Part shown: piece by piece, positions 34,049 through 45,053 of the stretch
Position numbering within the stretch: the first letter of the stretch is position 1
How the letters are laid out: each line of letters opens with the position of its first letter
Origin: Castor canadensis
Lineage: Eukaryota; Chordata; Mammalia; Rodentia; Castoridae
Assembly (NCBI RefSeq): GCF_047511655.1
Contig: NC_133387.1
Location: 19,772,353 to 19,836,352, forward strand
Direction of reading: 5' to 3'
Length of the DNA stretch: 64,000 nt
Position numbers and translations under genes: made by a program
The notes under the pieces: model-generated
What the model was told of the DNA's origin: nothing
The model's database searches: none
What the model saw: the letters and a program-made list of their open reading frames with translations, nothing else

Positions 34049-35300
34049 CTTTTCATTTTCAAGAATGGTGAAGGTCACTCATGTAAAAGAAGCCCTTTCT
34101 AGCTTGCAAGAGTGAGAAGGTGCTCAGATCACTCCACACGTGTCATGGATGACTTAGCGCCATACTTACAGCTCTGGGTGCCAGTTATTCTATTCAGCCA
34201 CGCGGGATCTTTCCTTCCTACCCCCCATTTTTCTCATGTGCCTCCTCTTGAAATCTAGCAAGACATGGTGCTCCTTGTGTGTGTTTACAACCCCGTGTGT
34301 GCCTTGGTGCACCTGGTTTGTGATCTTCTCTACTACAGGTGTGTGGATGAGCTCCCTGTACAGAAGCAGGAGTGAAGGACAAGTTCAGCACAATGCAAGC
34401 TTAGTGACAGAGTTTGCTTTGGAAAGGTGAACATGCAGCATCTCTTTTCTCTTTATTTTTGCAGGGGGGGATATAGTGGCATAAGTACAGGGGTTCCAAT
34501 GTAGCCTTGCAGACAGAAAAAAAACTGTAATTTATAAATATTTCCACCCCTTCCCCACTATTCCCATCCTTCCTCAGGCAAAATGAATTTGTGTCACCCA
34601 GATGGTAAAAGGAGCAAAATACAGGGTTTCAATTACCCATCAATTATGAGCTGATACGACCCCCGATGAATGACTTTCTGCAAGTCTACATTAAACTCAG
34701 GTCTACATGATGGCAAATTACAGTTTTGAGATTTTTTAAAAATGAAATTTCCAATTGGCTCCTTTCCCTCCTTTATTTCCAGTTGATTCCCAGGGATTTT
34801 TTTTTTTTTTTTGTCTTTTTAGGACGAAATGTCTGAGCATAACTCTATGTCAATTTCCCACCTCCACTTTTATAATTTTTAAATTTATTAACAAACACAC
34901 GGGTGAGGACAGAAGTTAAGGGCCTTTTGCCTCATGTAGATTTACACATAGAGGAAAGAGGTCAAAAAGAAAGAGTTCAGATGCAGATGCAGAAACAAGT
35001 CAACTCCACACCACCACACTGATCATCTTTGGGTTAATTCATTTTTTTAGGTTATTTATAACAATGCAGCACAGAGCAATTAATTTCTCTCGATGGTGCC
35101 AATAAACATGGTTGATTGCATATCTAGCCATCAATTGATTGCTTTATGCTTGCATATTGTTATGCCTGAAAAAATGAATAGATTGCCAAAATGATCAGGC
35201 ACGTGGGGCTATATGCACGTGGCCTGTCTTCAGTTTGATGTGCATTACATTTCTCAAAAGTCACAGGCATCACACATTTGGTGCAAAATGCTTACTGTAC
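34049..35300 (-). other. CALD1: CALD1 intron 3
   Basis: A 1252-nt intron between the h-specific donor and cassette exon 4. No SINE or L1 is seen; a T-run lies at 34799-34812. The weak acceptor of exon 4 lies at its end. Confidence 0.85.
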
Positions 35301-36258
35301 CTGTTTCTTTAGAGCAGCTGTCTGAAGTTTATCTTCTTGCACTTTCTTTTCATTTACCCATTTCCCTTGTCTTTTTTCTTCTACCTTCTCCCCTTTTAGC
35401 TTTGTCTCTTGTATTTCATTCTTTTTTTCCTCTAGCTGCTTTTTCCGTTTTTGCTCTTCTATCCTTGCCTTTTCTTCCTCCTCTGCCTTGGCCTTCTGTC
35501 TCTCCTCGGCTGCCCTTCTCTCTTCTTCCTCAATCTTTGCCCTCTCCTCTGCCTCCCTCCTTTCCCTTTCTTGTGCAGCTGCTTTTTCTTCTGCTTCAAT
35601 TCTTGCCTGCTCCTCTGCTATCTTTTTGTCTTGCTCAGCTTTAATTCTTTCTCTTTCTGCTTCTTCCAACCTCAACCTCTCTGCCTCAGCTCTTTCCCTT
35701 TCTTCCTCTTCCATCTTTTCCTTATGAGAAATCTCCTCTGAGCCTGGTTCCCTCTCTTCCTCTGGTTTAGGCTCTTCTGCACTGATCTGCCCATTTTTCA
35801 ATGCTGTTACCACTGTTTCCTCCTGGGTTTCTGTTGTTTTTTCTTCTACCATTGCCTCTACCTGATTTTCTCCAGTGCTCCCTTGCTTTGGCTTCTCTTC
35901 TTCCTCTTCCTCCTTCTCTTCTTTCTTTTTGTCTTCAGCATCCCTCCAGTCATTCTTCTGGTAGGACTTGGTGACTATTTCTGTTTCCTCTATCTCATAT
36001 CGTTCTTGGCGACTCTCTATTTTTTCCTCTTTTTCTGCAGTGTCATTTTCTGCTGTATCATTTTGCATTTTTCTGGTTGGGGGTAGCAGACTGGTGTCTG
36101 TTATTGTTGGGTCAAACTCCTTCTGGCGCTCCAGGGCTTCTTGAAGACGTTTTTGGCGTCTCTCTTCTCTCCGAGCCAGGCGCTCCAGTAATGCAGCCTC
36201 ATCATCACCTTCCACCTGAGTGTTTGTGGTGGTTGGCTTGGCCTCCTCGTCAGGGACA
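35301..36258 (-). CDS. CALD1: CALD1 exon 3 (3a + smooth-muscle 3b)
   Basis: The acceptor reads ttgtacag and the distal donor gtacag. The 958 nt give one base for Ser50 plus 319 codons. Codons 1-132 (exon 3a, 35862-36258) hold the conserved SVPDEEAK start, the RLARREERRQKRLQEAL block and the acidic EKEEKIESRQERYEIEETE region. Codons 133-319 (exon 3b, 35301-35861) are the h-caldesmon-specific part. It is very rich in Glu/Lys/Arg and is known in the family as a long single helix that separates the myosin- and actin-binding ends. It carries one 14-residue repeat of the EEERRAAEERQKAK type. The exon ends in phase 0. The open plus-strand frames across this exon are its purine-rich complement and are not genes. 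Confidence 0.98.
35487..35573 (-). repeat. CALD1: Contracted 14-residue repeat tract in exon 3b
   Basis: Codons 97-125 of exon 3b read through AQERERREAEERAKI, then EEEERRAAEERQKAK and AEEEEKARIEEQ. Human h-caldesmon, as I recall it, has four successive EEEKRAAEERQRIK-type units here. Exon 3b is 187 codons here against 229 in the human sequence I remember, a difference of exactly 3 x 14. The helix would be shorter by three units. Confidence 0.75.
35858..35863 (-). promoter_or_regulatory. CALD1: Internal 5' splice site: l- versus h-caldesmon switch
   Basis: Minus-strand sequence GAAAATCAG followed by gtagag puts a good donor inside exon 3, exactly after the codons for GENQ. Use of it ends exon 3a in phase 0 and removes 561 nt (187 codons). 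In the human gene the same Glu-Asn-Gln junction is where non-muscle l-caldesmon leaves exon 3, while smooth muscle reads through to the distal donor at 35301/35300. The position and phase match that known event. Confidence 0.9.
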
Positions 36259-38287
36259 CTGTACAACAGAAGGAACAACACCAAGGACCACTTGCTGGTT
36301 AATCAGTCAGTCACATTCATTTGGCCACCTATGACTACAGCACATGGCATTTGTACTCAGCCCATAGGTCTGTGAATGTTACCATTTAAAGACATGCCTG
36401 CCTGGCTTTTAACTGACAGCATATGTAAATCTTTGCCCTTGGTCTTTCTCTGGCCACTGGAACTTTCTCAAGATGTTGTTAAGTGTTTTGCCCTCAAATA
36501 AAAGTTGATGAGCTTCAGTGTATAACTATCTCAGCTTTCCTCCTCTTTTAAGTTGGATAATTCTGAGGTGCATGTTCCACACATGCACTCTAGGAGGGCT
36601 CTTAGAGGCCCTCAGTGGAGTTTTGCTTCAGATGCCCAAGGTGGTCAATTGGTTGGTCATGCAACTTTTATTTGGTTGCCTTCCCTTTTGTGTTTCATGT
36701 TCCTAGGCCCCTACCAGTGTTTCCTGGCAACTGCTTACTTGTACTCAAATCTTTGTTTCATAATCTGCTTCATGAGGAGCTCAAAATAAACAAGGACCAA
36801 ATCAGAATAAAAAGTGAATTCTTGTAATGTCCTATAGCATTCTAACAAGTTACCAAGTCATATAGGATTCCTGATCTGGATTGATGGGACCTGAGGCACT
36901 TTGAGAGGAAGGGTGTGGTAATCACACACTCGTGCCAATGATTCCCATAGGATAGACAGTTAAATGTCCTCCAAAATTCATGCTACTCCTTCCTTAGTCC
37001 TGGGGGGGGTGATTGCCAATCAAGAATTATATTTCCTACTTTCTCCCCTTTCTTTCACCCAGGCAGGGTCACATGACCAATAATTGCCAATGAAATGTGA
37101 GCCAAAGTGCCTTCTAAACCAAGGCAGTTTAGAAGCAGAGGAGCATTTTCTGACTTCTATATCTTTATCTGTTGCAAATCCCTAAGTAAAGCTTGACAGA
37201 GTCACAGAGGAAAGAAGATAGGTGACTGATTCTGCCTACTAGACAGAAATACCCACACTGAACTGGTATGAGTTACTGTATTAAACTACTAAAATTTGAG
37301 GACTCATTATTATAGCAGCAATAAGACCATAGCTAATACAATCTACCTCCTTTGTCAAGATTTTCATGAATCACAGGCTCCTTGTCCTTTACCACAGTGG
37401 ATAACTGACAGTTGAATTTAATGTTTACAAAAGAAAAGAAAATATCTAAAGACCAAACTGTACTGTGTCTATCATCTCACTCACTCTTGCGGGAGGCCGG
37501 ACACTACCCACACCAGGGGTGTTGGTCTCCGCTGTCAGGGAAACAGCCAGTCATGTGATACTAGAACTGTGACCAGAGTTGGAAAACATATGTCTTGCAA
37601 CGTTTAGAAACGCCATCAAATTTCATGGTTCATACCAAACTTGGCCCTTCTAAGGTTCAAGTTCGCTTAGTTTTGGAAAAACACATTTTCATATTTAATA
37701 ACAAAATATGGAAGAATAAAGCCTAGATTTTAAACCTTCTTGGCTTTTGTTGTTGCTACAAGACACTGTCTCCATGAATTAGTCATATAAGGATTACATA
37801 TTCATGAAAATACAAAGAATTTGGAATTCAATGGGAAGAGTCTGTATATAAGGTATTTGAAACAACTGACCTCTAATAATTTTTAAAAGGTATCCAAAAT
37901 TCCAAAGCACTAGCCAGACTAAAATACTGTTAAGACACCAACAGACTCTACTGAACCTTTCTTTGCCTTCTCATAAATCATGACAACAATCATCAGCAGA
38001 TGCTAAGTGCCAGTTGGAGCTATTTAGCTCCAAGAAGACTTATTCTTGTAGTTAATTCATATATCAGGGATAAATCACATGTTCTCAGACTTGAATATGC
38101 TTTCCTTATAAAAAACAAATTTTGAATTAAATCAACATCATGATACACATCAGACAAAGGACTGATAACCAGAATACATAGGGAACTCAACATCATGAAA
38201 TAACTAATAATGATAAAATGTGAAAGCAGAAGAGAAACACAAGTAGAAGCAAAATTTTATGTAGGTAGGTGTTGTTTTGTTAGGAGG

Positions 38288-38366
38288 AGGTAGTACTGGG
38301 GATTGAACCGAGGGCCTCCCACATGCTAGGCATGTGTTCTACCACTGAGCTATATACTCCTAGCCC
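38288..38366 (-). mobile_element. ID/tRNA-type SINE
   Basis: Text gtagtactggggattgaacc, gagggcctcccacatgctag and gttctaccactgagctata: an antisense ID head with its tRNA-like B box. Confidence 0.8.
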
Positions 38367-38569
38367 AGGAGCAAGATTTTAAAAGCAGAAAACTATAGAG
38401 CTGTAGTAAATTTTTAAGCCACTGTTGAGTCACTCACTAAATAACTAGACTCTGGAAATGCCTCAAAATGTTATTTTTAAAACTCTCTCTGTCCCTCCTC
38501 CCTCAACTCAAAAATAGGAAAGGTAGTGAATGATTATTCTATCTTTCTTCTACAGGACTCCAGTGACAG

Positions 38570-38760
38570 TGAAATTTATTGCATGCTTACAATATGCAAG
38601 GCACTGTGTATTTTACATGTACTATTATTTCATCAAGGTTTAACAATACTCCTAGGAGACAAGTATAATTTTTACTCCATTTAGGTGAAGAAACACAGTT
38701 AATAAAAGGACAAGTTGGACCTTTTTGAAGCCAGTTTGTGAACTCTAGAGATCATACCTG
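38570..38760 (-). repeat. MIR SINE, antisense
   Basis: Reverse-MIR text: tgcttacaatatgcaaggca, ctgtgtattttacatgtact and ctccatttaggtgaagaaac. Confidence 0.7.
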
Positions 38761-39315
38761 TACCCCCTTTGCTATACTTCCTCCCTAATTAAGAGCTACT
38801 TACCTTATTGTCTTGCCCACAAGCATTTGCAAGACCACCATACAAATCTGATGCAGCCACTCAAGTTTGAGGCAAAGTGGCTATGACCCTCTCCCTTCAA
38901 AATTTTCTAAATTGAGTAAATTAAAGGAACTATCAACAGCCCCTCCAAATAGTCACAAAATAAAACAACCCAATGCTAAAAACACATCAAGATCTTACAA
39001 TGTAATTTCATTGCATTTAATCAGCCCATAGTTCAAATTAAAATTATTTTTTCCCATCTCCCCAAATGTCCTTATCTCTTCTAAACCTTGGGGCATGTAA
39101 ACGACATATAATAACTATTGTAACTATTATCACAATGAACTTTGTGACACTATTTCTGTTGCAAAAGACCTATTTGAAGAAGTTGAACCTATTCGGTATT
39201 CTTAATGTCTCTGATTTTTCACCAGGGCCTTAGTGGAAAAAAATGTAGTAGTAAATTTATTAAATGAGTTTGAATAATCATACTAAATTAAATAGGCTCC
39301 TGCATCTTTTTTCTT

Positions 39316-39398
39316 TTTTGGTGGTCTTGGGGTTTTAACGCAGGGCCTTGTGCTTGCTAGGCAGGTACTTTACCACTTGAGCTACACCCCCAGCCCTG
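39316..39398 (-). mobile_element. ID/tRNA-type SINE
   Basis: Text tttttggtggtcttggggtt, cagggccttgtgcttgctag, gcaggtactttaccacttga and gctacacccccagccc. Confidence 0.85.
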
Positions 39399-39889
39399 AA
39401 TTCTGTATATTGCTGAATACTACAGTGATCAGAGAATATTGATTCAAGCTGTACATTAAGAAAAAGAAGACATTTACAGTTTCCACCTACTTTTAATGTG
39501 TAAGTGTTAATTGTGTGTCCATGACTCAATTAAACGAATAAATCTTCAGTTCAAAACAGATTGCAGTATCTTGTAAAAGGAATGTAATGAGTTTTTCTTA
39601 AAGCTATAACCCACCACATGTAGTAAATTAAAAGCTATCAGGTTATAAAATGAAATAAAAAGCCTTCACTTGGGGGTTTATTTAGGGGCGGGAGTGGTGT
39701 ATATAAAGGGTCCTAATGTCTACATCAGATTGTTCAATTTGATTTGTTGCCAAAAATGGCCCCAAAATAAACAAAATAGATTGAAAATGACCAAGCGGGC
39801 TGAGAAGGGAATTCTTCGTTTGGCAAAGTCCATCCAACAGACAAGCTAAGACACACCAGAGAGATTCTCCATTGCAAAGAGGCCAGTAC

Positions 39890-40036
39890 CTGTTCTGGGC
39901 GTTAACCTCCACCTGGTCAGTCACCTGCCCCAAGGCTTCTTCCTCTTGCTTCTGCCGCAGCCTTTCCTGTCGGGCCCTGCGGCGCCGTTCCCGGGCCGCC
40001 TCTTCTTCATCATCATCGTTCCTCTGGTAGGCGATT
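39890..40036 (-). CDS. CALD1: CALD1 exon 2 (N-terminal basic/acidic region)
   Basis: The acceptor reads gttctag and the donor gtactg. The exon has one base completing an Arg codon, 48 codons (IAYQRNDDDEEEAARER... to VEVNAQN) and two bases completing the Ser of the next exon. It is nearly identical to human caldesmon as I recall it; one visible change is EEEALGQ for EEESLGQ. This segment follows the variable first exon and belongs to the N-terminal myosin-binding region. The Asp/Glu cluster followed by the Arg-rich run is diagnostic. Every isoform should contain it. Confidence 0.97.
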
Positions 40037-40344
40037 CTAGAACATTGCAAAGATGACCTCATTACAAAGACAACCTCCCAGCTGCCAACTGTTTTCGCCA
40101 CCTTATTGGCAGGAGCAGTCCTGAACTTGACCACCCGTGAACCCAGTGAACCAGAGCGTTCTAAAGGAATGGTTCAGCAACTTGGGTGTAGAGAACCAAG
40201 TGACTGATTTTCAAGCTTGTGAATATTTGAAAAGCATCAAGCCAATAACTGCACACGATAATTTACAATGATCAAATAAGGTAAAAAATCTGCCTTCTGA
40301 GACTGTAGGTCAGCATATTTAGATTTATCTATTTTCTATTTTAA

Positions 40345-41040
40345 TTAATTAATTACTTTATTTTTACAATTTTTGTTATCGTATTGTACTGGAGGTACAT
40401 TTTGACATTTAAAAAAGTTCTTACACACCTAAAAAACTAGCTAGCATTTGTTGCCCTTAATGCAGAGAAACTAAAGCAGATACCTTAAAGCAACTGAGGC
40501 CAATAGGAAAAGGGGACCAGGAACTAGAGAAAAGGTTAGATCAAAAAGAATTAACCTAGAAGGTAACACCCACGCACAGGAAATCAATGTGAGTCAATGC
40601 CCTGTATAGCTATCCTTATCTCAACCAGCAAAAACCCTTGTTCCTTCCTATTATTGCTTATACCCTCTCTACAACAAAATTAGAAATAAGGGCAAAATAG
40701 TTTCTGCTGGGTATTGAGGGGGGGGAGAAGGAGGGGGCAGAGTGGGTGGTAAGGGAGGGGGTGGGGGCAGTGGGGAGAAATGAACCAAGCCTTGTATGCA
40801 CATATGAATAATAAAAGAAAAATGAAAAAAAAAAAGAAAAAAGTTCTTACAATGTATCATAGTTGAATTCACCATCCCCTATCATTCTTGTTTATCTTTC
40901 TTACTCCCAGTCCTGGAATAGTTTCAATAGGTTTCCTTTTTCCTTTTTCATACATGAGTATATAGTATTTTTCCACCACATTCACCCTTCTACGCCCTCC
41001 TTCTTGATTTCTTTATTATGTTGATTATCACATGTAAAAC
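40345..41040 (-). mobile_element. Old L1 3' fragment, interrupted by a young L1
   Basis: Outside the inserted element the text runs tactggaggtacattttgac, then after it caccatcccctatcattct, cttactcccagtcctggaat and ttccaccacattcaccctt, an L1 3' UTR in antisense. Confidence 0.55.
40426..40836 (+). mobile_element. Young 5'-truncated L1 3' end
   Basis: It is flanked by perfect 15-bp direct repeats aaaaaagttcttaca at 40411-40425 and 40837-40851. The body ends with a G-rich polypurine tract (about 40718-40778), gaaccaagccttgtatgcac and an AATAAAAG-bearing A-rich tail. It shares about 96% identity by eye with the copy at 48.4 kb. Confidence 0.85.
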
Positions 41041-41084
41041 TTAGTAGCAAAAAACCAAAGTTTTGAACCAAATAATCAAGATAC

Positions 41085-41217
41085 ATCTGGGCATGATGGT
41101 GCACACCAGTAATCCTAGCATTTGGGAGGTTGAGGCAGAGGACTGCAAGTTTGAGGCCAGCCTGGGCTACAGAGTGAGTTCAACACCAGTCTTGGATCAA
41201 AAAAAAAAAAAAATCAA
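41085..41217 (+). mobile_element. B1 SINE
   Basis: Text ctgggcatgatggtgcacac, gcatttgggaggttgaggca and gaggccagcctgggctacag, with a poly-A tail. Confidence 0.95.
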
Positions 41218-41921
41218 AACACCTATTAAAAATATTCAGTTTATTGTGTGAGTTTTTTTGTGGAGACACTGTCACAGATATTAGAAAAGAATCAAGTTAC
41301 ACTCAAGACAATATTTTGGTATTAATAAGCCAGGGTTGTTCATTAAAAAAAGAGCAGGGTAATTCTCTCTGGTTGGATTGTTTCTCCTTTCAGTTCCTTT
41401 TTCCTGGAGAGAGGAGGTGTTAATTACAATAGGTAGGAGAGTTCAAAGTCAGTGCATTTTGAAGGGGTGGCAGCTCCTTGGAAGGACCTAAGGCGTGCTT
41501 TACCATCCCCCCACGGAGCATAGTAGCCCACAATGCATGTTTAGATAGAAGCCTTAAGGCTGAGGCAGGTAGAAGAGTCACAGAGGCCTTCACACGTGTC
41601 TACCTTATTTAGCTTTTAGAGTTTCATCTGAAGCAATTGCCTGCTGGAGGAAATTATACAAGCCAGATTACTTTGCTAGATAATATCCCCTAATATTTAT
41701 TCCCAAATAAAGAACTGGAGCTATGGAACTACACATGCCCAAAGTCAAGAGGAAATGATCTGCGTGGTGAACTTGGCCGCTTCTGAAGGTATTTTGAGTA
41801 TTAAGGTACAGAATGCCAACAACTCATGGGTAGCAGTGGTTTGACTGGTCCATAGGGTGAGGAGAGGATGGGGATGAGGCTGAACTGCAGTGGGATGCAG
41901 TGTTTTTATTAAGCTTGCGTG

Positions 41922-42030
41922 CAGCTCACAGCTGTAGTTCCAGTACTTGGGAGGCTAAGGCAGAAAGATCATGAACTCAAGGCCAGCCTGGGTTACATAG
42001 TGAGTCCCTAAAAGTAAAATACAAAAAACC
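41922..42030 (+). mobile_element. B1 SINE
   Basis: Text gtagttccagtacttgggag, gctaaggcagaaagatcatg and aaggccagcctgggttacat. Confidence 0.9.
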
Positions 42031-43917
42031 CTCCAACACTTTATTTTTAAAGTGTCTTTAGTATAATGTTATTTACATACCTACAAATAGAAATCCAGAT
42101 ATGATGTAAACATTTCATGTTAATGTTCTTTTTTTGTGATAAGGACACTTAACACGAGCTCTACTCTCTCAATAAATTTTTAAGTATATAATTCAGTATT
42201 GTTAACAATAGGCACAAAGTTGTATGCCAGAGCTCTAGAATATGTTTACAATTCTTACATAACTACAGAGTCAAAATAATTTTCGAAGTAAAGGAAACAA
42301 AACATCAGAACCATACATTTTACACCAACAGTCATATGACTAGTGATGTTAGATTTACAAACTGGCCATTTTTAGGCTTAGATCTCGTACCTTCTTTTAT
42401 CTGTGTCATCTTTTTACTTCAATAATAAAAATGTTACAAATGTTTTCTTCACTTAAGTATCTCATAAAAAAACAAGATTAAAATTTTTGAAGGTTGGTTG
42501 GTTTGCTCTTTGCTGCTTCAGATAATCTGACTTCATACTAAAATCTGCTAGTGTGCAATACTCAAATGCCAATGTAAGTAAAATGTCACTTAGCAATTCT
42601 ATAAAACTGACTAGTAAATTTCCACAAATATAGAGAGCGTGTGGTAGAGTTAATGGATGGCTAGATGAGGACTCAGAAAACTTGGTTTCCAGAACTGAAT
42701 TTTTAGGAATTTACAGCTCTTTGATAAACCTGAATTAAATTTCCTTGTCTCCAAGTGTGTGACAATCAAATGAAATAATCAGTACATTATCACAAAGCAT
42801 TGTAAATTGCAATATTTTTAGTTATGAGGAAAGTTCAGTTAAGTAGCTGTGTTGTGAGATAAGATGAGTTCAACTTTAGACTTGTTGAGTTTGAAGTGAC
42901 AATGTGATATGTGAATGTTCCTTTCTAATTCAATCACATTGTAGTTTGCAGTTGAAAGCTCTTTCCAGTGGTTTGGCTTCAACCATCAGATTCTTGGCCT
43001 AATATTCCCTTGGCTTATTTCTCAGTAGACAGTTTTAACCACAGCAGGGAAAATGAGTCCTTAATGACTGCTTCCCAAGCTAATCAAACAGAAAGTCTTA
43101 ATTTGCTCTTCATCTCTGGATCAGCCATGAAGTCATGGCTGTTACTTGGAACCTTCCATGAGAAGCAAGAGACACAAAAGTTCCACATAGCACACCCTTA
43201 TGCTAAAAGCAAAACTCCTCCCTTTCCTGATTGAATTTAATTTCAGCCCTCATTTCCTACTATATTTGAGAAATCTGAGATCTGACCATCTTCCTGCTTC
43301 CACCTCCTCTATGAGCTTCATGGTGGGGTGCTACTGGTTTTTAGTTCTGACACCAACAAGATTTGCCATCTTGGCCAGGGCATTAACTCAACTTTTCTTC
43401 CTCTTGGATTCTTCATCAGAGGAGTGACCTGAGCAACAGGATCATCTCCACTGTCTCTCCTAACCCTTCCCACTTAGTGTACTTAAAATTTATGGACAAG
43501 CCATTAGTAGAGTCTGTCCCTTTCTAGGATACAGGGTTACCACAGGTAGCTTTGCAAGGATCTTTTACTACTAATAAAAAAATTGTTCACAAAGTTAAGA
43601 ACAACAGTCGCAAAAACAAAAGAATGAAAGTGGTTTCTTGGTATTGTCCACCATAACATGCCCAGTTGCTGGCTTAAAAGCCTAGCAGTTGACTTTATAA
43701 GTGAATTGTGTTCATTTCAAATGACTTGATATATGTAGAAACACTGACTGTAAGACCCCAACACTAGCTCTCAGCATGCGAAGCAAACTGCAGTCTCTTA
43801 GCTCTTAGACATTTTCCCAAGTTATCTGTTCTTCATACTTTTGCCACAGGCTTATTTTTTTCCTTTCAAAATTGAAAACTCAAGTGTTTATTTTTTGATT
43901 CTAAAAGTAAACACTTA

Positions 43918-44005
43918 TTATTTTGTGGTCCTGGGGATTGAACTCAGGGCCCTTGCACTTGATAGGAAGTACTCTATCACTTGAGCCATTCCCCAGCCTC
44001 CATTT
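43918..44005 (-). mobile_element. ID/tRNA-type SINE
   Basis: Text ttattttgtggtcctgggga, ttgaactcagggcccttgca and ctctatcacttgagccattc. Confidence 0.85.
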
Positions 44006-44200
44006 AATTTTTTTTTAAAACTAGACAATTCAAAATGTATAAAGGCAAAACTAAAAACCAGCTTCTTAGAATTCTTAAATATCTATGCAGATATTTAAGA
44101 AAGTGAGATTGTACTATACATACCATTTTATAAATAATTTATTTACCTTATTTATGGATATTTCTAACACATTAACAAAACAGAATGTCAACAGAGATAG

Positions 44201-44204
<4 letters not shown>

Positions 44205-44232
<28 letters not shown>

Positions 44233-44250
44233 GCATATATGTATATACAA
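44205..44250. repeat. (TA)n microsatellite
   Basis: An uninterrupted TA run followed by gcatatatgtatata. Confidence 0.95.
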
Positions 44251-44355
44251 ATACATAGTATTTTTGGCTATACTATAAGCTACTTAACCAATTTTCTATT
44301 GCTGGACATTTAAGATTTTTTTCCAACATTATATTCTCACAAACAGTGCTTCATG

Positions 44356-44612
44356 GCCTGCGTGTGGTGGTGCGCATCTGTAATCTCAGCTACTTGGGAG
44401 GCAGAGGTAGGAAGATCTCAATCTAAGGCTAGCCCAGGCAAAGTGTGAGATCCTATCTGCAAAACAAACTAAAAGTAAAAAGGGACTGGGTGGGGGCATG
44501 GCTCAAATGGTAGGGCGCTTGCCTAGGAAGCACAAAGGCCCTGAGTTCAGTCCCCAGTACTGTCCCAAATGCCAAGAACAAATAAACAAACAAACAAAAA
44601 CAAAACAGTGTC
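44356..44612 (+). mobile_element. B1-dID composite SINE, near full length
   Basis: B1 head gtgtggtggtgcgcatctgt, agctacttgggaggcagagg; ID tail catggctcaaatggtagggc, gcttgcctaggaagcacaaa and cctgagttcagtccccagta; then an A-rich tail. Confidence 0.9.
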
Positions 44613-45053
44613 ACTGGGACGTCATAACAGATACACTTTTACTATTTGTGCAATTATTTATTTGGGAAAACTTTTCAAAAGCTAGTTTGTGTATTTAGTA
44701 AGAGTATGCTTTGTATGGAAATGTCATAGTGAAACACCTTAATATGTACAATTTAATATACACAAATGAAAAGATTGTCAATAGAAAAAAAGAGTATGCT
44801 TTCTCTGGAGGCTTTTGATGTACATTGATAAACTGCCTGCCAGAAAGGTACAGAACATCAGCAATGCAGGAGAGTTCTACTTTCACCATAAAGCAGGTTT
44901 GTTCAAGAAGACAGACAAGCACCCAAGATCCTTAATATATCCAAAATGATGCCAGAATCTCTGCTTTAGGCTCCAGTTAAAGACAAATGTTAACATTTCT
45001 CATTTTCCACCCACTTAAAGCTATGTGAAATGCTGCTGACAGGAAAACCATAC

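Larger units (their letters stand above)
36259..39889 (-). other. CALD1: CALD1 intron 2
   Basis: It contains ID-type SINEs at 38288-38366 and 39316-39398 and a MIR near 38570-38760. The rest is unassigned. Confidence 0.85.
40037..45053 (-). other. CALD1: Intron between candidate first exon and exon 2
   Basis: It is bounded by GTATGG and TTCTAG. Contents: an old L1 with a young L1 inside it, B1s at 41085 and 41925, an ID SINE at 43918, a TA microsatellite at 44205 and a B1-dID at 44356. Confidence 0.7.

Noticed and set aside
34432..34437. A TGCATG (Fox-type) hexamer on the minus strand in intron 3
   Set aside because: A single hexamer is expected by chance in an intron of this size; without conservation it is not evidence of regulation.
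35213..35741. Several long plus-strand open frames (Phe/Leu/Ser-rich) opposite exon 3
   Set aside because: They are the complement of the Glu/Lys/Arg-rich caldesmon exon, whose purine bias removes stops on the other strand. They have no recognisable protein.
38288..38366. tRNA gene suggested by tRNA-like A/B box text
   Set aside because: It is an ID-type SINE in antisense; it lacks a full cloverleaf and recurs in many diverged copies.
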